NCBI GenBank assembly: GCA_014529385.2
Contig: CM043954.1
Location: 95,809,247-95,873,246, forward strand
Source of the DNA: Adiantum capillus-veneris
Lineage: Eukaryota > Streptophyta > Polypodiopsida > Polypodiales > Pteridaceae
Direction: 5' to 3'
Length of the DNA: 64,000 bases
Shown here piece after piece: positions 52,769 through 63,469 of this stretch. The notes under the pieces are model-generated. The model was not told the DNA's origin and did not search any database. It saw only the letters and a program-made list of their open reading frames with translations. The position numbers were made by a program, and so were the translations under genes. Each line of letters begins with the position of its first letter. Positions within the stretch are counted from its first letter, which is position 1.

Positions 52769-54815
52769 TGAGTGGCATAAAATGGTAACCATCTTTTTGC
52801 AACATTTGTCAGCCTACTCAACGTCCTCTTCCTCATATGTGTATATATTTTTCTACGCTATTAAGTTATCTATAGTAAATTCCCTCTCTTCGTTTAACCT
52901 TTGTGGCGACACATACATTGTACTCTTCCCAAAAATGTCACCTTAGTCATATATTTATATTACCACCCTTTTCTTTTTTGCTTTGTAAATAAAAGTAAGC
53001 ATACAATAACCAACTATCTACCCCCAAACATTCTTACCTCTTGTGAATTAGTAGTAGAAAAATAATATATCCATCTTCCATCCCATATAGATAAATTACC
53101 ATGGAAATCAACTCTCCACTTGTCTTTACCAAAGATTATGGTCCCTCTCTACAAGTCTTCTATGCCCCCTACATAGGTGGCCCAATATCTCTTAAGAATA
53201 TACATATAGTTTTTCTCCTTTCAAAAAGACTCCAATTGTATATTCTTTTCACAAGAAAATAATATTGGGCCCTCCTCTATTTGTTTAAGCAACATAGCCT
53301 TTTGAAAAAGCATGATTCCCCTTGGATGCATACAAGCAAAGGGCCCATACAAGAAGACTTGGAAGCAAAAGGTTCCCTAGCCTAGTGTGGACCTTCCAAA
53401 CCGAATTCCTTGGTGCATGGGCATGAAAAATAGTCCAAATTCATATCAAACATGTTGAGAAGGTCAAATTTTCCTTTTGAAGCATGTCATTCCGAGCTAC
53501 AGGTAAAATGTTATGGTCAAAATAGTGTAAATCTGTCAGATTCGCAGCAAAAGGGAACTGTAAATCAAGTAAATCAAGAGGGTGAGATCTTATTTTTTCC
53601 CTACTCATCTTCTAGAAGAGCAATGAGTGTTCAAGGTCACTTGCATGTGTTGGGACCAACCTAAAGATGCTTTCTAAATGCCAAGACAGACAAGTTGAGA
53701 TACCCCGCATGAGCCACCCGTAGGGCCTCATGGTGGGGTCCACCTACATTATGCACCCCTATGGAGCCTTCACGGTCTAAAATGATATTTTTGGTGAATA
53801 AATAGTCCCTTTTATGTCCAATATTCAATGAGTGGTCAAAGGACACTTAATTAGGGCTAATCACTTACCCTAATTAAGTGTAGCATAATCCCACTCCTAC
53901 ACAACTATAAATAGCCCCCCTTGGAGAGACTCAATGTTGTTTCTTGATCAATAGTAGAGAAAACCCCAACTCTCCCTCTTTCACATCCTCCCTCCTAACC
54001 CTCCTCTTTGGAGGAAGTGCAACTCTATCCTCCACTCTTTCTATTCTACAATCTCTTACTCCATCAACCCAATAAATCATTTGTAGCACCTCAATAACTT
54101 GTAAATACATCATGATCTGTCTCATGGTTATGTTAATGATCATTAAATCATCTTCAAAACTTTCAAGTGTCGCAATTCGTGATGGTTAGCCAGCGTCTGT
54201 CCTCCCCTTAAAAGGTGTGCGAGAAATCAAGTAAGTGTTCTATTCTCAATTTACCATTGGTTTGTTTCTCCACACTTATTCAATTGGTCTAAAGAAACTT
54301 CTCACTCCATCTCTCTTTTGCTTCATTACATATGCATGTGGCTACCTCTCATGGTGATTATATTCGTGTCACGGCATTGCATAGATGGAGATGAGCTCTC
54401 TATGCAAAGTGTGTTAGTTTGATGTAAGTGATTCTCTTGTGTGTTTGAGAGGCAAGTCTTGTGCGCATGATTTTTTGATGAGTGCTTGAGAGAGGAGGAG
54501 TTTGGATGTATTATGGGTATTCTTATGGGGAGAAGGTGAATGTTATTCCACAAATTGCATATTTCATTTGATGCACGGCATTGGGTTGCATAATCGTTGA
54601 TGGTGTTCAAGTGTTCAAAGTGTATATAGAGTAAGGGGTTTTTCAAAGTGTGTTGCTTGAGTGGGTGAGTGCAAGTATTATTTTGATTGGTTTCCTTCTC
54701 CACTCCCAAAAGAAGGTGGTGCCCCAAGTAGTGTACGTACCTCTTTACGAACATTTTGTGAGGGTAGGCCCATTGGTTTGGGTTTAGAGGCCCCATTTCA
54801 AAAAGCTCGCCCTCA
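52769..54815 (+). repeat. 3' LTR of element D (2047 bp)
   Basis: Same ends and order as 44565-46636. It lacks 26 bases found in the 5' LTR after GAGAGACTCA and has the TATA box CTATAAATAG at 53905-53914. Confidence 0.93.
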
Positions 54816-54819
54816 ACGG
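54816..54819 (+). repeat. Right target duplication of element D (ACGG)
   Basis: Same four bases as at 44561-44564; the protease frame of C2 then continues as [16 protein letters not shown]. Confidence 0.9.
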
Positions 54820-55440
54820 TGCTACGCACAATTTCATCAATTATGGATTGGTGAAAAAGCTCAAACTGCCTCAAACTCCGAGTACCCACTTCTACAAGGT
54901 AGCAATAATGAATGGACATGATAGTGAAATATGGGATACTCAATGCCAAGCTGTTCCATTGGAAGTACAAGGGTACTCTACTTGTTTGGATTTTCAAGTT
55001 ATGAACATGGAAAGGGCTGATGTGGTTCTTGGTAGGGAGTGGTTGCATAGCCTAGGATCATCACTGAAGCGTAGCTATGAATACAACAGTTTGATGTTTG
55101 ATTCCCATGGCACACATGTGTTGTTGTTAGGAGAAAAGGATATACCTTCATCACCGCTGATTTGTACTGCCGAGCTAATGCAGCTCGTTTCTGATAATGA
55201 AATAGAACAGGTTTTCTTGTGTTACTCACTGTCTCATTTTCTTTCTAACATTGAATCTGTTGAACATTCATCAACGCCGCATGCTTCTCTCTCCTCTCTT
55301 CCACCAATGGCTAATTCTACACAAGTAAACGTTGCTAATCAATTATAAAAATTATTAAAGGAATTTCAAGATGTCTTTCCTAATGATATGCCATCAGGTT
55401 TACCGCCAACACGCTCAGTACAACATAGTATTGACGTGAC
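54820..55440 (+). pseudogene. pol: C2 retropepsin C-terminal part and linker
   Basis: Continues the protease interrupted by [35 protein letters not shown] near 55347 and a two-base insertion near 55443 break the frame before the RT. Confidence 0.88.
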
Positions 55441-55479
55441 TCTACAGGCTGTAAGCCTATTAGTAAACCACCTTACCGT

Positions 55480-56300
55480 ATGAGTTACTCACAGGCTGCT
55501 GAGGTGGAACGTCAGCTTACTGACTACCTTAGCAGAGGGTTTATACAACCGAGTTCTTCACCATGGGCTTCGCCTATCCTTTTGGTGAATAAAAAAGATG
55601 GCAGTATGCGCATGTGCGTAAACTACCGGGGTTTAAATGCTGTCATAGTTAAGAACAAATACCCATTGCCAAGGGTAGATGAGTTATTTGATAAGCTAAC
55701 ACATGCTCGAATTTTTACGAAAATCGACTTGTGGTCAAGATATCACCAAGTCCATATTCGGCTTGCCGATATACCTAAGACTGCATTCCGAACACGGTTT
55801 GGACATTACGAGTTTTTGGTGATTCCCTTTGGGTTAACCAATGCGCCCGCGACATTCATGACACTTATGGATAGTGTCTTGAAGCCGTTTTTGGGCAAAT
55901 TTGTCATTGTGTTCCTCGATGACATTCTAGTTTTTAGTGCTTCTGAGGAAGAACACTTACAACATCTCAAGCAGGTGTTTGAGTTGTTACGCATACACAA
56001 GTTATATGCCAAGGAATCTAAATGTGATTTTCTCAAGGAGGAAATTCACTATTTAGGGCATGTTATTTCAGCTAATGGCCTATACATGGATCAATCCAAA
56101 GTGGATACCATACAGAAATGGCCACCTCCTAAAAATCTGGAAGAATTACAGATCTTTTTAGGCTTTGCATGTTTTTACCGAAGGTTCGTTAAAAACTATG
56201 CTCACATTGCTGTACCTATGACGGACAAACTAAAAGGCAAAGGTAAAGCTTTTCAGTGGGGTTCCGCTCAACAGCACAGTTTTGAAACACTCAAAGATGC
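55480..56300 (+). CDS. pol: C2 reverse transcriptase
   Basis: Contains [48 protein letters not shown] and [10 protein letters not shown], and ends ..FQWGSAQQHSFETLKDA, where solo LTR F is inserted. About 93 percent similar to C- by eye. The predicted frame continues artificially into F. Confidence 0.9.
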
Positions 56301-57173
56301 TGCTGGGAAAACAAGAGCAAGGGGCACCTCTATAGCAATGTCTCCCAAGAGCGTTGAAGACACAAGATCAGCACCACAAACAGTATCAAAATAACATCAA
56401 CAAAACCACAACTCAAAGACAAATGATCTCCTGGGAATTTACCAGCACATGCCCACCCAAAAGATCACCATGAAAATTAGGAAGCACTTACCCTGGCATG
56501 GATTTACAGCACACGCCGACCAATGCACTTGAGAGAAAGAGCTTTCACCTTCACCAAATAACTCTTCAAAAACACAATTTTGAAGTGTACACACATCTCC
56601 AAACAAGAGAGCTTCCACAATCTACCATACACCAAACTGCCTGCAAGCTGCCATATGTTGTGCGTTGTGGGAAATAGACTGTATCTCCCAAACCACAACT
56701 CCAAAAGGGATGCTTTCAAGCCTCAAAAATTCTCTTCATTTTCTGCAACAAAAGATCTGAAGACCACAAATTTCAATTCTATGTACCTCTATGTGCAAAA
56801 TTGGCGTGAACAGCAAGCTGCCATGGCCCGACTACGCGTAGGAAGGCTAGTCGAGGGCAAAAAACTGCATCCAAAAGCATCAAGAAGCCACCACGACCCA
56901 AAACCTGAAAAATTCTGATATTTGACTGAAATTTTTTAATTTTGTACATGAGTTTAAGTTTATACAAGTCTCCCTTCAAAAAACTCACTCACGGGCACTT
57001 ACAGTAGCCCGACAGCTGTCACTAGACTAGCGACTTGTACTGCATGTACATGTGCTTGCTAAAGCAAACTAAAAAACCCACAAAAAGAAAGCCCACACAC
57101 CCTTTTGACATCAGGTGTCATGTCCGTATGTACAAATTTACAAAAAAACGGGGTGTCAGAAATGCGCCCAACA
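56301..57173 (-). mobile_element. Solo LTR F inserted in C2 RNase H (873 bp)
   Basis: Plus-view ends TGCTGGGAAAAC .. GCCCAACA. Flanks are ATGC (56297-56300) and ACGC (57174-57177), one mismatch. C- is uninterrupted here (GATGCATTAGC). The minus strand has a TATA-like CTTGTATAAACTT and starts TGTTGGGCGCATTTCTGACA, LTR-like. No internal coding. Confidence 0.7.
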
Positions 57174-57620
57174 ACGCATTAGCTACAGCTCCTATATTGT
57201 CTATTGTAGATCCTTTGCAACCATTCGTTTTTGAAACGGATTCCAGTGACCGTGCTATTGGAGCAGTCCTGTTACAAGACAGGCGGCCGATTTCATTTGA
57301 AAGTAAGAAGCTGGATGCAGCTCAGCAGAATTATTCTGCTTACGAACGCGAACTCTATGCAATAGTGTCTGTCTTAAAGACATGGAGGCACTATCTATAT
57401 GGTGCTCAGTTCGAGATTGTGTTTGACCATGAAAGCATCAAATGGTTTACCCAACAAATAGATTTAAAGGGTCGAAAATCCAAGTGGGCCGAGATCCTTC
57501 AGGAATATGACGCCAAGTTAAGGTATCACAAAGGCCGATACAATGTAGTGGTAGACGCTCTGAGTCGAATGCCAGAGATCAATTTGCTCTTGTTCACGGT
57601 TAGTGTACAGTGCAGGTAGT
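57174..57620 (+). pseudogene. pol: C2 RNase H
   Basis: Reads PFVFETDSSDRAIGAVLLQD, then ISFESKKLDAAQQNYSAYE and [13 protein letters not shown], the usual RNase H order with the first Asp kept. After LLLFT about 110 bases present in C- are missing, with a filler repeating TAGTGTACAG. Confidence 0.87.
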
Positions 57621-58819
57621 GTACAGTTAACCTCCACACCTAGTTCTCCTTTATCAAGTGATGAACTACAGTGATGGAAGCATTTTACCATCGACAATGG
57701 GTACCTACTCCACAAATGGAGACTTTGTGTACCGACGGACACAGACATTCGGCGCCAAATTCTTTATGAATGTCATGATAGTCCAAGTGCAGGGCACCCG
57801 AGGATTAGAAAAACTTATTCTCTCGTACGCCAACAATTTTATTGGCCAGGCCCACATGGCTTTGTTCAAGCTTATGTCTTGCATTGCCAAAAATGTCAAG
57901 TTAACAAAGCAGAGCGCCTGAAAGCAGGAGGACTCTTGCATCCTTTGGAAATTCCCAATGGAAAATGGGAAAGTATCTCTATGGATTTCATTGTAGGTTT
58001 ATCAACCACTATACGAGGTCATGACTCAGTATGGGTGGTCGTAGATAGGTTGACTAAACTAAGTAAGTTTATTCCGACCAAATCAACGGTTAAGACACCG
58101 GAACTAGCAAAGTTATTTGTGGACAATATATACAAATTGTATGGGTTTCCAAGTAACATTGTTAGTGACCGTGATCCCAAGTTTAACAGCCACTTTTGGA
58201 GAGCTGTCTTTAAACAATTGGATACACAACTTGACCTCAGTACAGCTGATCATCCAGAAACAGATGGTCAAACGAAACGGGTTAACCAGGTGCCATAGGA
58301 TATGCTAATAAGCATATGTCAGCAAAAAAAGACAGACTGGGAAGAATACTTACCTATTCTCGAGTTTGCCTACAACAGTTCTAAGCATGTCACAACAACA
58401 GGTTTTAGTCCTTTCATGCTCATGTACGCGTTTCAACCTAGGTCACCAATTACGGTGGGGTTGGCAACCGAAAAACTCCAACAGGTTAAGGAGTTTCTCC
58501 AAGACCACATGGATATGCTGAAACTTGCTCTTCAGAATGTCCCACAGGCACAGGATCGGTATAAGAAATACGCTGATGAGAAACGTCGGCAAGTTACCTT
58601 CGACGAAGGGGAGGAAGTATTTTTACGTGTACCAGAATATTCAGAAAGTCTGAAAACTGGACCGACACCTAAATTATCTCCCCGATAATGTGGGCCTTTC
58701 AAAATACTCAAGCGATTTGGTGATCGTGCCTACAAACTATTACTACCATCACATTCTTGCATTCATCCAATGTTTCATGTAAGCCGTCTACGAAAGCGGT
58801 TACATGGGGACGACAACGT
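57621..58819 (+). pseudogene. pol: C2 integrase, cut by element E
   Basis: Zinc domain in shifted frames ([14 protein letters not shown]), then [26 protein letters not shown] (second Asp kept), HPETDGQTKRVNQ with Glu changed to Lys (58275-58277), and PTPKLSPR. A stop follows, then [14 protein letters not shown] and [15 protein letters not shown], where E begins. Confidence 0.88.
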
Positions 58820-60030
58820 TGATGGAGCAAAAGATGTCGTGCGCACACTCACACACCCAGAAAACTCAACACAATACAAGGAATTTACTTAAATTTATCA
58901 CCTCACTCACCACCACTCAAAATCTCCCTAAAAATTCTACCCACAAGCTCAATTCAAACTCCAAAAGCCTCGACCTACAAGCCCTTGCCTGCCCGCAAAC
59001 ACTACAAGGTGAGTCGAGGTGATCAACATTGGAAATCATGCTTGATGGTGACCAAAATATACAAGAAAAACCATCAAAAACCCAAAAACTCCAGCCACAA
59101 AAGGCCACTCTCAAACCATTGCAAAGCCTTCACCAAACTCCACTCTGTTGGACTCTTTGGAGTAGCGCCAACCCTAATGGCACCGATACAGGGTCGCATA
59201 GTCTTGCAGAAAGTCGCACCTTATTCCCTCAATTACTTGCACACACACATCCATGGAAACCTCAGAACTTCCATAGACTCTCCCAAGTGCAAAATTGAAG
59301 AGAGAAAGCTCTCATTCACTCCTCCATACACTTACAGGACGGGAACGCAACGGGACTGCACTAGCCCACCTGTAGGAACCCTGCTTCCTTCCCCACACAC
59401 AGAGGTGAAAGTGCCAAAACTAGGCTTCCAAAATGCTCCTTCAGCCCAAGCACTCACGGCAGCGTCACTAATGTGGCACTTTGATGCCTTTTTTGACCTT
59501 TTTTAGCCCAGTTTTGGCCAGTTTTGACCCCTGGCGGGTATTTTTCGCGGGAAAAACCCTAAACGGACTCCAAATTTCACCAAATTTTGTACGCTTGATC
59601 CTCAATACCCAAAGTACTTTTCCACATCCCCACATTCTATTTTTTACCACTTCTAGGGTGGTGCACGCATCACCGCAAATCAGGCACCGTAAATAGACAG
59701 TTACTGCATGTTTCAAACTTCTCGAGCAGGATGAGAGTACCCATACTTGTCACTTGCATTATTTACATTCTAGAAATCTCAAACACATTATCTAGAACCA
59801 AAATAAGCCACCTAGAACCATATCCAAGGCCCTAATACCCTATCCAGGCATGTACATATGCTCGACTGCCGACACGCAAGCACGCATATTTACAATGTGC
59901 ACACGCTGCACCTTTTTTCAAACTTGAAACCACTTTGCAAAGCTCCCAAATGCATGTATTTACATATATTTGTACATATGACCATGCATATAAACGCTAC
60001 CTTGTACACGCCAAAAGCGGTCTATCATCA
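58820..60030 (-). repeat. 3' LTR of element E (about 1.2 kb)
   Basis: Minus-strand ends TGATGATAGACC and CTTTTGCTCCATCA. Polypurine sequence GAGGGTGGGCAA precedes it, and C2 integrase sequence borders the other end (ACAACGT then TGATGG). No coding content supported. Confidence 0.75.
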
Positions 60031-60041
60031 TTGCCCACCCT

Positions 60042-60773
60042 CTAGGTAGAGCATTTATGCTCAACCAAGAGACTATTTGCATCTGGAACCACATCCCTTG
60101 CAAAATATTTCTTCAGTCTATAACCATTTATTCTATAGCGCAAACGTTCACCAGACAATTTTTCCAACTCATAGGTGCCATTAGAAAATACATGCTTCAC
60201 TCTGTATGGACCCAACCATTTGTCCCTCAATTTCTTCTGAAAAGTAAAATCCAAGCGAGAATCATACTTCATCACCAAATCTCCTTCTTTGATCTCTTTC
60301 TCTGGCAGCCTCTTATTCATTTTCTCCATCCTTGTCTCTGCTTGTTGAAGATAATAATCACTAGCTTTCTCTCTATTCATTCGTAGCAACTCTAGAGAAA
60401 GAATTCTTTCTTGCAACTTGTCATTATGCTCACCTTGCATTTTGCACAACAACTTCAAGGCATCCAACTGCACTTGTATGGGCATAAGAGCTTCCTTTCC
60501 ATAAACAAGTTCATATGGTGTAAATTGTGTTGACACTCTATACGCAGTTCTATAAGCCCACAAACACTTTTCCAACTCCAAGTCCCACTCTTTAGGATGC
60601 TCTCTAGCATACTTTGATAGCATCTTCACAATTTGACCATTGCAGTTCTCAACCAACCCATTGCATTGTGGGTAGTAAGGAGAAGAATACCTATGCTGAA
60701 TTTTCAATTTCTCCATGAGAGCAGAAACAAGTTTTCCCCTAAACCCTGGTCCACGATCAGAAATGATAACCAC
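60042..60773 (-). CDS. pol: Element E integrase core and C-terminal domain (243 codons)
   Basis: Contains ISDRGPGFRGKLV (second Asp), CNGLVENCNGQIVK (Glu), FTPYELVYGKEALMPIQVQL and a C-terminal module with RDKWLGPYRVKHVFSNGTYE. It ends near the LTR. All visible catalytic positions are intact. Close in layout to D integrase. Confidence 0.9.
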   Translation of the reverse strand: MVIISDRGPGFRGKLVSALMEKLKIQHRYSSPYYPQCNGLVENCNGQIVKMLSKYAREHPKEWDLELEKCLWAYRTAYRVSTQFTPYELVYGKEALMPIQVQLDALKLLCKMQGEHNDKLQERILSLELLRMNREKASDYYLQQAETRMEKMNKRLPEKEIKEGDLVMKYDSRLDFTFQKKLRDKWLGPYRVKHVFSNGTYELEKLSGERLRYRINGYRLKKYFARDVVPDANSLLVEHKCST

Positions 60774-61282
60774 AGGAGCTCCAAACCTTCAACACACCTG
60801 TTCATATAAAAAAGAGGCCACTCTTCCTGCTGTTACATCTTTTACTACTCTTGCCTCAACCCATTTTGTCAAATAGTCCACAGCCACAAGGATATACCTT
60901 TTGCCATTGTTGGTCCTCAGCATTGGACCTACAACATCTACTCCCCATTTTGCAAATGCATCAAAAGACATTATAGCTTTCTGAGGCTCAACCAAAGCTT
61001 TCGATTTGCAAACACTTGGCATTCATGGCATGACTTGCACCAAAAATAAGCATCTCTCATCATAGAGGGCCAACAGTAACTTGCTCTTAAAACACGAAAG
61101 ACAACCTGATCCTTGCCTTGATGGCCTGTTTCTTGATGGTAGTGCTCCAAAATCAAGCCTATCTCTTCTTTGTACGGCACTTTTCTCAAAATACTATCCT
61201 TGCCATAAAGCATGATAACCTCACCTACCAATGTGTAGTTTCTTGCTTTTGCAACTATTCTCTGACGCCGAAATTTTGACAT
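60774..61282 (-). pseudogene. pol: Element E integrase N-terminal part
   Basis: Zinc domain HYHQETGHQGKDQVV .. WCKSCHECQ, then, after a frameshift near 61000, AFAKWGVDVVGPMLRT and VAVDYLTKWVEARV (first Asp). A TGA near 60788 separates it from the core. Confidence 0.87.
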
Positions 61283-61324
61283 TCCCTCTGGACATTGCCC
61301 TGTACCAAGAAATACTTCTACATC

Positions 61325-61811
61325 TTACAATGATTCCCTTCCTGCATACAAGGCTTCCTTGACCTTTGAAGGAGCTACCAAGGCATCCAACTTGTCCCTA
61401 GCCAACTCATCAGCTTCTTTATACTGCTCACGAGGAACATGCTTAAACTGTATCTTCTCAAACTCATGAATAAGCTTCTTGATGCCATAGAACCACTTCT
61501 TCAAATTGTCTTTCTTAACATTCCACAAACCAAGCAACTGATTCATGACTAGCAATGCATCCCCTTTGGAAATGACCCTCTTCAGTCCAAACTCAACACA
61601 CTACTTCAACCCAAGGAAAAGCGTGAGATACTCGGCCTCATTGTTTCTTTCAGTTTCATCAAGATCGTAAGCTCTAGAAAAGATTACATCGCCTTTTGGG
61701 TTCTTAATGACTACCCCACCACTTGCCTTTTGTAAAACTTTCTTGTATGCACCATCAAACATCATTATATATGCATCTGTAATATCTACTTCCTCTTCAT
61801 GATCATCCTTG
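61325..61811 (-). pseudogene. pol: Element E second (archaeal-type) RNase H
   Basis: Reads MMFDGAYKKVLQKASGGVVI (Asp), NNEAEYLTLFLGLK (Glu), ISKGDALLVMNQLL (Asp) and YKEADELARDKL (Asp), the four-acid RNase H set. One stop lies near 61602. This second RNase H defines the dual-RNase-H group. Confidence 0.85.
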
Positions 61812-62639
61812 TCAACCCTTGTGTAAGATGGAAGCTCCCCCCCCCCCCCCCCCCTTATGTACCACTATGTCTTCCAAGTGAGCTTTAGCATAATGATCCA
61901 CTTTAAACTCCAACTCATACTCTTGAAGATCCAAAGTCCACTTTAAGATGCGCTTGCTAGGCTTCAAATGTTGTACTACATCAGGCAAAAGATTCGATGT
62001 GGTTAGCACATAGAACTTTTGGGGCAACAAATAGGTTTTGAACCTTCGACAAGCAAGAACCAAGGAAAATACCCACTGTTCCATTTCTGTGTAGGAGAAC
62101 TCGCTTACATTCTTCATCTTGCTCTCAAAATAAATTGGCTTGAAGTTCCTTCCTTGCTTTTGTAAGAGAACCGACCCAAAAGCTACTGACCCCACACTAA
62201 TAGATACATAGAAAATCGACTGCAAGTCAGGAGGACTCACTGTTGGTAAAGCACACAATACCTCCTTGATGCCATCAAAAGCCTGTTGCATGTCTTTATT
62301 CCATTCAAACCCTTGAACTCTTTGACTCAATTTCTAGAGAGGATACACATACTGACATAGCATCCAGAAAAAACATGACAAGTACCTGAGCTTATGCACA
62401 AATGATGCTAAATCCTTTGTGTTGTTGGGCAGATCCATAAGCAACAAAGCCTTAACTTTCTCTGGGTCAGCTTCTATTCCATTTTGGGAAACCACATGTC
62501 CTAGCAAATGGACATTGGCATGAGAAAATTTACACTTCTTTGGGTTGAGTTGCCCACCCTCTTGTTGAAGCCTTTCAAAACTCAACCTCAGCTTCTCCAA
62601 ATGTGTGACCCTTGAGCTATAACACCCAATGTCATCCAT
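61812..62639 (-). pseudogene. pol: Element E RT thumb and degenerate gypsy RNase H
   Basis: 62334-62639 holds LSFERLQQEGGQLNPKKCKF and VHLLGHVVSQNGIEADPEKV. 61812-62330 holds FYVSISVGSVAFGSVLLQ where FxVDAS is expected and LTTSNLLPDVV for DHQAL, so catalytic Asp are lost, as in D. It ends in the Gly run encoded by the poly-C tract. Confidence 0.87.
61837..61854. repeat. C homopolymer of 18 bases
   Basis: Uninterrupted run of C (G on the coding strand) between the two RNase H domains of element E. It produces a predicted Gly run, probably not real protein. Confidence 0.95.
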
Positions 62640-63469
62640 GAAACACGAATGAACTTACCCAAGTAGGGACCAAACACTCTATTCATCCATCCTTGGAAGG
62701 TATCATATGCATTAACCAGCCCAAAAGGCATTCTTTTGTAGGCAAAACAACCCCAAGGAGTAATGAAGGTCGTCTTCAATCGATCTTCAATCGCTATCAA
62801 GATCTGAAAGTAGCCAAAAAATCCATCCATGATTGAGTAACGTTCATGACCGGCAACCTGATTGAGAATTTCATCTAGGAAGGGTAGTGGATAATGATTT
62901 CTTTTTGTGGCAGCATTCAAAGGTTTGAAATCAACACATATCCTAAATCTTCCGTTCTTCTTGGGCACAATAACAACTGGAGAGACCCATTCAGACTCCT
63001 CCACTCGAAAGATGAAATCTGCTTCCAAAAGCTTCATCACCTCTTCATGAAGTGCCTTCTCATGAATGACCCCCAACCTCCTAAGCTTTTGAACCTTTGG
63101 CTTGGCACCTTCTTTTAGATTGATTCTATGCTCGACTCCTTTAGCTCCTTGCAACTTTTTATATTCAGTGGCGAATAGATTTGGAAATTCCTTGAACATG
63201 TCTTCATACTCCTTTTTTTCTTTTTCTGTCAAGTCCTCTCCTAGCATGCTCCTTACATTCACTTTGGCAGGCTCTACAATTGCTTTTGGACTATCCTTCT
63301 TCTCCTTGACATTCACATCATGCATCGATGCTTCCTTTTCAACACTTATCCCAAAAAGATCAGGACATAATTGCATCAATCCTTCCTCTACACTTTCTTC
63401 TGATGTCGTAGACAACGCATCACTATTGTATGACATAGTTTCTGTCGAATCTGTATCTTGCATCTCCAA
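62588..63469 (-). CDS. pol: Element E PR-RT linker and reverse transcriptase palm (293 codons)
   Basis: Linker to about residue 100 (acidic), then HRINLKEGAKPKVQKLRRLG, SPVVIVPKKNGRFRICVDF, YSIMDGFFGYFQILIA and MPFGLVNAYDTFQ. The frame shifts exactly in the catalytic xMDD box (near 62630-62650), the correct frame resuming as MDDIGCYS. Confidence 0.9.
   Translation of the reverse strand: MEMQDTDSTETMSYNSDALSTTSEESVEEGLMQLCPDLFGISVEKEASMHDVNVKEKKDSPKAIVEPAKVNVRSMLGEDLTEKEKKEYEDMFKEFPNLFATEYKKLQGAKGVEHRINLKEGAKPKVQKLRRLGVIHEKALHEEVMKLLEADFIFRVEESEWVSPVVIVPKKNGRFRICVDFKPLNAATKRNHYPLPFLDEILNQVAGHERYSIMDGFFGYFQILIAIEDRLKTTFITPWGCFAYKRMPFGLVNAYDTFQGWMNRVFGPYLGKFIRVSWMTLGVIAQGSHIWRS

Larger units (their letters stand above)
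44565..54815 (+). mobile_element. Element D: complete Tat-like dual-RNase-H Ty3/gypsy element, 10.25 kb
   Basis: Both LTRs, PBS, polypurine tract and target duplication are present. Internal order: two small related ORFs, Gag, knuckle, retropepsin, RT, gypsy RNase H, second RNase H, integrase. Only three stops, one further TGA in integrase and one frameshift interrupt it, so it is the youngest element of the window. Confidence 0.93.
43924..58819 (+). mobile_element. Element C2: second family C chromovirus, split by D and F and cut by E
   Basis: Pieces at 43924-44564, 54816-56300 and 57174-58819 join into one Gag-PR-RT-RNH-IN order colinear with C- but on the plus strand. Gag lacks its first about 210 residues. 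The 3' end (chromodomain and LTR) would lie beyond element E, outside the window. Confidence 0.88.

Noticed and set aside
52615-52836. Phe-rich minus-strand ORF
   Set aside because: It is the complement of the A-rich 3' UTR and polypurine tract of element D.
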